Shown here: positions 7,847 through 12,179 of the stretch, piece after piece
Numbering within the stretch: position 1 is the stretch's first letter
Layout: each line of letters starts with the position of its first letter
Assembly: GCF_938030815.1 (NCBI RefSeq)
Contig: NZ_CALHII010000255.1
Location: 1 to 12,179 of the forward strand
Source: an uncultured Campylobacter sp.
GTDB lineage: Bacteria; Campylobacterota; Campylobacteria; Campylobacterales; Campylobacteraceae
Length of the DNA: 12,179 nucleotides
Direction: 5' to 3'
Translations under genes and position numbers: made by a program
The notes under the pieces: model-generated
Databases searched by the model: none
The model's input: the letters and a program-made list of their open reading frames with translations, nothing else
Told to the model about the DNA's origin: nothing

Positions 7847-7911
7847 TTTGTCGGTTGGAGTTTGTCGGTTGGAGTTTGTCGGTTGGAGTTTGTCGGTTGG
7901 AGTTTGTCGGT
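7847..7911. repeat. Tandem repeat, 14-bp unit, about 4.6 copies
   Basis: Four exact copies of TTTGTCGGTTGGAG (7847-7860, 7861-7874, 7875-7888, 7889-7902) are followed by a partial copy TTTGTCGGT (7903-7911). The copies are identical, which points to recent expansion and likely length variation between strains. The array is intergenic, about 65 bases upstream of the candidate gntP promoter and 172 bases upstream of its start codon. Confidence 0.95.
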
Positions 7912-8033
7912 GCCGCGCGGCGAGAGCGGTTAAAATTTTAAAATTTACGTCGTTTGCTTTGATATGCTGTTTGTTTTAATGCGTTGCGCGGCGGCGGAAA
8001 TTTTATCGCTATTCGACGTCGTGGCGCAGCAAT

Positions 8034-8116
8034 GGCGGCGGTGTGCTTGCGCTTTACACGCGGGTTTGACAGCTGGGCGGCGTTAGCGAGGCGGACGGCT
8101 TTGGGGTGCTTGCTGC
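8034..8116 (+). pseudogene. Decayed fragment of an EamA-family transporter gene
   Basis: This plus-strand segment matches the coding strand of the intact EamA gene on the minus strand (about 9334-9417) at roughly 70 of 83 bases without gaps. Translated, it reads LALYTRV, then a stop at 8067-8069, then QLGGVSEADGF, against LALYTRVWQLGGVSDAQGF (residues 203-221) in the intact protein. The stop replaces the tryptophan codon (TGG to TGA). Weaker resemblance may continue to about 8205 with deletions and frame changes. No start or complete frame is left. It is a remnant of a paralogue or an old inverted partial duplication. Confidence 0.75.
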
Positions 8117-8675
8117 GGCGGAAGCAGTGAAGATAGAGCGCAATAGCCCCGGCGGCGATAGCGGCGATGAAAGGCGATAGTATCGGCAGCGGCGGGATTT
8201 TTGATATATAATCGGCGATGATAGAATTTTTGATTGGAATTACTCGCGCGCGGCGATGAAATTTTAATCAAAACTATCGGCAGAAGCGGCGAAATTTTAA
8301 TTGAAAGCAGGGAACATAGATAGAGCTTCGATCAAAATATCGCGCGTAGCGGTTCTGATAAAAATCGGCGGCAATCTGCGGTAGAATTTTGCGGCTTTTT
8401 ATATAATTTTTCTGCGAGTTTTCCGTGAACTTTTCTGGATTTTTCAAAATTCCTGGCGGTCTTTGCGCGGTCTATCTGCGGCGGGATTTCGCGGCTTGGC
8501 GGAATTTACAGAGCCATTTTAAATTTAGAAGGTCGTTTAAAATTGTGCAGAGGATGCGGTAGCCTAAGCAAGGTATCCGGTTTTAAATTTGCAAAGCCGT
8601 TTAAATTTGTAAAGTTACTTCCCGCTGTGCCTCTTTTTGAGCGCTCTTTGCGCGTGTAAATTTTAATCGGCAGCT

Positions 8676-9098
8676 CTATCTGATCCGCAAAATTTTAGTT
8701 TTTGAAATTTTATAAATTTTCGAGCTTACGTTTTGGCTGAAATTTTGATCTACGACCTCGTCCGCCGCTGCTTTCGCCCAGGCTTCGTCGAAGTTTTGCC
8801 CGTTTAAATTTGCGCTGCTGGAGTAGAGCCAGTCAAATTGCCTCAAAAACTCCTCATGAGCGCACTCTTTTACGACGCGCACGGCTTTGGCGTTCGGATA
8901 TAAAAACGTCGTTGTCCTCGCGCGGCGCACTAAATTTTTAAATTTAGCGGGCACGCGAGCGAGATTTTTTAGCTCGCTAAGCTTCGCCGTCGTTATGAGG
9001 CAGGGTTTATCCGCGGCTCGGCCTTTTAGCGCGTTTATCTCGCGAAAATCCTTACTCAAAAATCCCGCCGTCGTATCGGTCTGCGCCAAATAGATCAT
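8676..9098 (-). CDS. Short YrdC/Sua5/TsaC-like protein
   Basis: A 140-residue cytoplasmic protein resembling the YrdC domain, whose full-length members (TsaC/Sua5) make threonylcarbamoyl-AMP for the tRNA t6A modification. Visible family-like motifs are TDTTAGFLS (7-15, compare TDTxYGL), ALKGRAADKP (23-32, compare the K-x-R region), a RARTTTFLYPN stretch (59-69) and SSSANLNGQ (93-101, compare SSANxSG). It is clearly shorter than typical TsaC (about 190 residues), and the C-terminal 25 residues are basic and not family-like. The ATG at 9096-9098 has a very strong GGAGGAG site. It starts 13 bases after the EamA stop, so the pair is likely an operon. Whether it is catalytically active cannot be told. 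Confidence 0.75.
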   Translation of the reverse strand: MIYLAQTDTTAGFLSKDFREINALKGRAADKPCLITTAKLSELKNLARVPAKFKNLVRRARTTTFLYPNAKAVRVVKECAHEEFLRQFDWLYSSSANLNGQNFDEAWAKAAADEVVDQNFSQNVSSKIYKISKTKILRIR

Positions 9099-9111
9099 CT
9101 CTCCTCCAAAT

Positions 9112-10011
9112 TTACGCCTTTTTCCTATCTTTGGCTAGCAAAAATATGCACGAGATAATGAGAGTAAAGCCCGCAAAATCAAGAAACACGAACTCCGTCC
9201 CCAGCCAAAAATAGGCAAACGCCGCAGCGCTTACAGGCTCGATGCACGCTATCATGCTCGCCCTGCTAGCGCCTATTATCTTTAGCCCCGTCATGTAAAA
9301 GCTAAACGCACATATCGTGCCTAGGATCACGACTGCGGCAAGCGCAGCAAAGCCCTGCGCGTCGCTCACGCCGCCTAGCTGCCAAACCCGCGTGTAAAGC
9401 GCGAGCGCGCCGCCGCCGATGACCATACCCCAGCCTAAATTTAGCGCGACGGGGTATTTTTGATTTAGCTTCGTTGGGATGAGACTATAAATCACGACGC
9501 CAAGCGCGCTAATGAGGCACCAAACCAGCGCCTCCGCGTTGATAACCAGCGAGCCAAGATCGCCGTGAGTGGCTAGCAGCATGACGCCCAGCACCGCGAA
9601 AATGAGCGCGATGAGCTCGACCTTTTTAGGCACGCGCCGCTGTGAAAAGCAAACGACGGCAAGGATGAGCGCGGGCGCGGAGTACTGGATCACGGTCGCG
9701 ACGGCGGCGTTTGAGAGCTCGACACCGCAAAAGTACGAATACTGCGTCATCATAAGCCCAAAAAACGCGTAGATGAGCAGCTGCGGCAAAAGCACGCGAT
9801 CTTTTAGCGGCGCAAAGGCTAGGCGCGGCGAGCGAGCGATGTAATACGCTACCATCGCAAGCCCGGCGAGGCCTAGGCGGTAGGGTACGAGCCAGTCGGC
9901 GCTAACGCCCTTTTGCGTGAACAGATACTGCCCGCAAACACTGCTAAATCCCCATAATACGCCGCCAAGAAGCGTGATGAAAACGCCGAAAAATTCGCTC
10001 TGTGATCTCAT
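9112..10011 (-). CDS. EamA/DMT-superfamily transporter
   Basis: Inner-membrane protein with two EamA repeats (about residues 10-148 and 158-292 of 299) and about ten membrane segments, the normal size for drug/metabolite exporters. I chose the ATG at 10009-10011 because AAGGCGG lies just upstream and the protein then begins with MRSQSEFFGVFITLLGGVLW, the expected first helix. A longer frame starting at 10107 adds 32 residues unlike the family. A -10-like TATACT lies 25 bases upstream of the chosen start and would fall inside that longer frame. The substrate is unknown. The downstream YrdC-like gene shares the transcript. A decayed relative of its second half lies at 8034-8116 on the other strand. 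Confidence 0.92.
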   Translation of the reverse strand: MRSQSEFFGVFITLLGGVLWGFSSVCGQYLFTQKGVSADWLVPYRLGLAGLAMVAYYIARSPRLAFAPLKDRVLLPQLLIYAFFGLMMTQYSYFCGVELSNAAVATVIQYSAPALILAVVCFSQRRVPKKVELIALIFAVLGVMLLATHGDLGSLVINAEALVWCLISALGVVIYSLIPTKLNQKYPVALNLGWGMVIGGGALALYTRVWQLGGVSDAQGFAALAAVVILGTICAFSFYMTGLKIIGASRASMIACIEPVSAAAFAYFWLGTEFVFLDFAGFTLIISCIFLLAKDRKKA

Positions 10012-10035
10012 TTGCCGCCTTAAATTTAAAGCCAA

Positions 10036-10059
10036 AGTATACAAGCTTATGCTTAAGCT
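10036..10059 (-). promoter_or_regulatory. Possible EamA-operon promoter with overlapping palindrome
   Basis: The minus strand reads TATACT at 10036-10041, 25 bases before the chosen EamA start. Directly upstream is an inverted repeat, AGCTTA (10044-10049) and TAAGCT (10054-10059), with a 4-base spacer. It could be an operator or a chance palindrome. No -35 is obvious, as is common in Campylobacter. Confidence 0.35.
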
Positions 10060-10579
10060 GGGGTTAAATTTGGGGTTTGGGCACGGCGCGATGAGCAAGG
10101 TAGGCAAAATTAAATTTAGGCAAATGCAGCAAAAATTGACAAAGATTTAAATTTGGACGCGTCCGGGCGTAATATGCGGCGGCTAAATTTTGACGAAATC
10201 GGCGAGAATTTTAAATTTGAGCGGATGGATAAGGAGGGCATTGCAAAATAATCTTCGAAGTTGTATTGTAAATTTTGAACGCGACAAGATGAGTGAAAAT
10301 ATCGCATGGCTGATGAGGCGGTTTTAAATTTAATCGCACGCAAACTCCCGTCCTTACTTCATGCCTTACATTCGCAGCTTTTTAAGAATCGGCTCAAGCC
10401 ACAGCTTGGAGTTTCCTCTTGCTCGCAAGCTGCTTTAGCGGAGTGAAAAAGACGGTAGCAAACGCGGCGAATAACAAATAGCCTGCGAAGCTTAAGATTT
10501 TAAAACTAGCAACGTATATTTCTTTTGCGGGTTACAAATTTGCGAAGCAAAAAGCGCACTAAAATTCAATGCTTAAATT
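10060..10579. other. Intergenic region between the methyltransferase and EamA genes
   Basis: No intact gene is seen in this stretch of about 520 bases. It contains AT-rich words, a weak TTTGC-GAA-GCAAA hairpin (10539-10551) that could lie at the 3' end of the methyltransferase transcript, an inverted repeat CAGCTTG/CAAGCTG (10411-10417 and 10435-10441), and a possible decayed small membrane-protein frame listed separately. The frame at 10116-10343 on the minus strand has no coding character. Confidence 0.5.
10366..10531 (-). pseudogene. Possible frameshifted remnant of a small membrane protein
   Basis: One minus-strand frame between a stop at 10532-10534 and a stop at 10394-10396 reads a hydrophobic, protein-like stretch (SFKILSFAGYLLFAAFATVF, then FTPLKQLAS). 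A second frame takes over without a stop (SKLWLEPILKKLRM, stop at 10366-10368). Joined by one frameshift this would be a protein of about 50 residues with one membrane segment and a basic amphipathic tail. There is no good start codon or ribosome site. I do not recognise the family. The composition differs from the random frames around it, but chance remains possible. Confidence 0.3.
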
Positions 10580-11395
10580 TTAAAATTTCAAACTTTCTTG
10601 TTCTAATAGTCGCAAATCCGCAATCTTTCGCCTAAATTTGGCGAAATTCGCGTCCAGCTCGCGTTTGCGTTTTACGGCGATATCTATAAACTCGTCCTCT
10701 TTTTCGATACCTACGAATTTTCGTCCTAGTAAATTCGCAGCTACGCCGGTCGTCGCAGAGCCTGCAAAAGGATCACAAACGACGCTATTTTGAGTGCTCG
10801 CCATTAAGATTAACCGCACCAAAAGCGGCAGTGGTTTTTGCGTCGGATGCTTGCCGCACGCCTTCTCCCACGGCGCGATCGCGGGCAAGCTCCACACGTC
10901 GCGCATCTGCTTGTCGCCGTTTAGCTTTTTCATTAGCTCGTAGTTGAAAATATGCTTAAATTTCTCGCTTTTTCTTGCCCAGATGATCTGTTCCGAGCCG
11001 TGCGTGAGATAGCGGCAGCTGAAATTCGGCGGCGGATTGGTCTTCGCCCACGTGATGACGTTTAGGATTTTGTAGTCCAGCTTTTGCAGCGCCCGACCGA
11101 TCGAAAATATATTGTGATACGTCCCGCTTATCATTACGCTGCCGTTGTTTGCGAGTGCATCTTTGGCGAGCGCGAGCCATTCGAGATTAAATTTATCTAT
11201 CTCGTCAATGCCGTAGCTTTTGTCCCACTCGCCCTTGTTTACGCTTACGATTTGCCCGTTTTGAATACTGAGTCCGTCGTTTGAGAGAAAATAGGGCGGA
11301 TCGGCAAAAATGAGGTCAAACTCGCCTTTAAATTTAGGCAAAATATTGAAGCAATCGCCTTTAAAAAGCTTAAAATCATCGGCTAACTTAAACAT
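10580..11395 (-). CDS. dpnA: DpnA/M2.DpnII-type adenine-N6 DNA methyltransferase
   Basis: Beta-class amino-methyltransferase of 271 residues. The catalytic motif DPPY (32-35) comes before the AdoMet motif DPFAGSATTG (208-217), with KHPTQKP (182-188) just ahead of the latter. The stretch FADPPYFLSNDGLSIQNGQ and the later TNPPPNFSCRYLTH closely follow my memory of DpnA, the second methyltransferase of the DpnII system, so GATC is the likely target. Its ATG overlaps the end of the endonuclease C-terminal frame (stop 11388-11390, ATG 11393-11395), which implies translational coupling. Only a weak AAGAG site precedes it. The gene is intact. The first methyltransferase (DpnM/Dam type), if present, lies outside the window. 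Specificity is inferred from the family. Confidence 0.93.
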   Translation of the reverse strand: MFKLADDFKLFKGDCFNILPKFKGEFDLIFADPPYFLSNDGLSIQNGQIVSVNKGEWDKSYGIDEIDKFNLEWLALAKDALANNGSVMISGTYHNIFSIGRALQKLDYKILNVITWAKTNPPPNFSCRYLTHGSEQIIWARKSEKFKHIFNYELMKKLNGDKQMRDVWSLPAIAPWEKACGKHPTQKPLPLLVRLILMASTQNSVVCDPFAGSATTGVAANLLGRKFVGIEKEDEFIDIAVKRKRELDANFAKFRRKIADLRLLEQESLKF

Positions 11396-11744
11396 TTTTA
11401 AGCTCTTTTATAAAGTAATAAAGCGTGGCGAGATTATAAATTTTAACGCTTTTGTAGGCTTCTTCCAGTTTGTTTTTAGCCGCCAGCCACCCCTGTCCGT
11501 CGGTTATCCAGATAAATTTAAATCCGCCACAAAGCGCGATCTTTTGTGCTATTTCGATATAAGACCTTGCGACTTCATTTAGCTTCGAGCCGCCCGTGCC
11601 GTAAAAATTCGCCTCGATCAGATATGTTACGCCGCCTGCGCTAATGACGAAATCGAAAATCTTTTGATCGCTTCCTAAATTTAGAGCAAAATTCCTACTG
11701 CTGACCTCGGTTTGAAAGCAGATATTTTCACTCTTTTCGGGCAA
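11388..11744 (-). pseudogene. DpnII/MboI-family restriction endonuclease, C-terminal piece
   Basis: The minus-strand frame carries the catalytic half of a DpnII-like endonuclease. TEVSSRNFAL leads into KIFDFVISAGGVTYLIEANF (28-47), a PD-(D/E)xK-like core with candidate acids D31 and E44. GGSKLNEVARSYIEIAQK and FIWITDGQGW follow, all recognisable from R.DpnII. Homology starts inside inverted repeat 1 at the residues SENICFQ; the frame begins just before it at a TTG without support as a real start. The preceding part of the protein is missing from this strand and lies inverted at 11733-12029. The frame ends 8 bases inside the methyltransferase start region. In this orientation no functional enzyme is expected. 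Confidence 0.9.
11711..11732 (+). repeat. Inverted repeat 1 inside the endonuclease gene
   Basis: A 22-bp arm, TTTGAAA-G-CAGATATTTTCACT, matching the reverse complement of 12030-12051 at 21 of 22 positions. On the minus strand it encodes SENICFQ of the C-terminal piece; on the plus strand it encodes LKADIFT of the middle piece. It marks the left boundary of the inverted segment. Confidence 0.95.
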
Positions 11745-12059
11745 AACAAATGGTGTTTCGATGTGTTAAATTTACTCATTGCCGTTCGCGATAAAAACAC
11801 GGACGTGATAGCGACTAGCGGTGAGCTAACGAAACTCGGAACGTATTTTAAAAGTCCCGAAAAAATTTATGAGTTTTGCCAAGAAAGCGGACTAGATAAA
11901 ATTTTTACGGACGGAAAGGTTAAAAATTTGCACGATTACGTATTTGGCGTGGAAGTTGGACTCGATACAAATGCGCGAAAAAATCGCGGAGGCGTAAATT
12001 TCGCACGAACGATTTCAGAGCATCTTAAAAGTGAAAATATCTGTTTTCAAATCCTTTGA
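11712..12059 (+). pseudogene. DpnII/MboI-family restriction endonuclease, middle piece in inverted orientation
   Basis: The plus strand encodes the central part of the same endonuclease: LNLLIAVRDKN (19-29) and the family hallmark HDYVFGVEVGLDTNARKNRG (74-93), then ISEHLKSENICFQ and a stop soon after leaving inverted repeat 2. The first residues (KADIFTLF) come from inverted repeat 1. The segment between the repeats is 297 bases, exactly 99 codons. Flipped, it would join in frame to the N-terminal piece (via DIFT) and to the C-terminal piece (via SENICFQ). There is no ribosome site for expression in this direction. Confidence 0.9.
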
Positions 12060-12179
12060 ACCGAGTAAAAAATCAAGCGTGTGAAGCTTGATAGAAACGG
12101 CTTTTAGATTTTTGCTGCATTTTTCAAAGTCGGTAAAGTAGTCAAGGCTTGCATTTGTTTTTCTAAGCGAGCGTAAAAA
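12015..12179 (-). pseudogene. DpnII/MboI-family restriction endonuclease, N-terminal piece, running off the window
   Basis: The minus-strand frame is open from the window edge down to a TGA at 12015-12017. It reads NASLDYFTDFEKCSKNLKAV, then SIKLHTLDFLLGSKDLKTDIFT, and leaves the homology after inverted repeat 2 with FKML and a stop. It resembles the R.DpnII N-terminus as I recall it (a YYTDFPKVYKN stretch followed by a SLIGSKN stretch). About 50 family-like residues are visible; a start codon and perhaps 10-25 residues lie beyond the edge. Together with the 99 middle and 114 C-terminal residues, the flipped gene would give about 263 visible residues, against roughly 280-290 for the family. 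Confidence 0.85.
12030..12051 (-). repeat. Inverted repeat 2 inside the endonuclease gene
   Basis: The partner of the arm at 11711-11732, on the opposite strand, with one mismatch at 12044. On the plus strand it encodes SENICFQ at the end of the middle piece; on the minus strand it encodes LKTDIFT at the end of the N-terminal piece. It marks the right boundary of the inverted segment. Confidence 0.95.

Larger units (their letters stand above)
7675..8675. other. Gene-poor region of 1 kb upstream of the permease gene
   Basis: No intact gene is seen on either strand. The region contains a gntP promoter candidate, a 14-bp tandem repeat and a decayed EamA transporter fragment, each listed separately. 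The rest is GC-rich GGCGGCG patches alternating with AAATTTT words and short degenerate direct repeats, for example GGCGATGAAATTTTAATC near 8251 and GGCGAAATTTTAATTG near 8288, and a doubled TTTAAATTTGYAAAG near 8582-8614. It looks like a region in which former coding sequence is being lost. Confidence 0.55.

Noticed and set aside
7847..7911. Possible CRISPR array
   Set aside because: The 14-bp units abut directly with no spacers, so it is a simple tandem repeat.
8083..8271. Minus-strand open frame of 62 codons
   Set aside because: It lies antisense over the decayed EamA fragment and is Arg/Pro-rich without motifs.
10012..10107. 32-residue N-terminal extension of the EamA protein
   Set aside because: The residues are unlike the family, and a ribosome site and -10 element both support the internal ATG at 10009-10011.
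10116..10343. Minus-strand open frame of 75 codons upstream of the EamA gene
   Set aside because: No ribosome site, no motif and low-complexity AT words throughout.
11712..12059. Middle endonuclease piece as an independent small plus-strand gene
   Set aside because: It begins at a TTG inside the inverted repeat without a ribosome site, holds only the centre of a DpnII-family protein, and ends right after the other repeat; inversion explains it better.

Overview
The window looks like a Campylobacter chromosome, probably one of the oral species with moderate GC content such as C. gracilis. This is an inference from three things: the rpmB | rpe-dnaQ gene neighbourhood, which I recall from C. 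jejuni; the density of AAATTT-type words; and the protein families present. The species call is not secure.

Layout. Positions 1-1257 carry, on the minus strand, rpmB (ribosomal protein L28) followed by a TrkA/RCK potassium-channel gene that runs off the left edge. Divergent from these, rpe (ribulose-phosphate epimerase) and a DnaQ-type 3'-5' exonuclease lie on the plus strand (1402-2871). A gene-poor stretch of about 1.9 kb (2872-4768) follows, with degenerate repeats and no credible gene. Positions 4769-7674 hold a glycerate kinase gene and an upstream GntP-family permease gene on the minus strand, which I read as an uptake and phosphorylation module for glycerate or a related sugar acid. 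The 392-base gap between them is full of AT-rich palindromes and contains a strong hairpin. Positions 7675-8675 are another gene-poor region, with a 14-bp tandem repeat and a decayed fragment of an EamA transporter gene that has a close intact relative about 1.3 kb away. An EamA-type transporter and a short YrdC/Sua5-like gene form a minus-strand pair at 8676-10011.

The striking part is the right end (10580-12179). A DpnA/M2.DpnII-type adenine methyltransferase sits directly downstream of a DpnII/MboI-family restriction endonuclease gene that is cut into three pieces. The N-terminal piece (minus strand, running off the window) and the C-terminal piece (minus strand) are collinear, but the middle piece is on the plus strand. 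The middle piece is bounded by a pair of 22-bp inverted repeats that match at 21 of 22 positions and lie inside the coding sequence. Flipping the 297 bp between them (exactly 99 codons) would rebuild one uninterrupted reading frame ending 8 bases inside the methyltransferase start. The window therefore appears to show the OFF orientation of a possibly invertible restriction endonuclease gene whose methyltransferase stays intact. Whether the switch is reversible, and what would drive it, cannot be seen here: no recombinase is present in the window.
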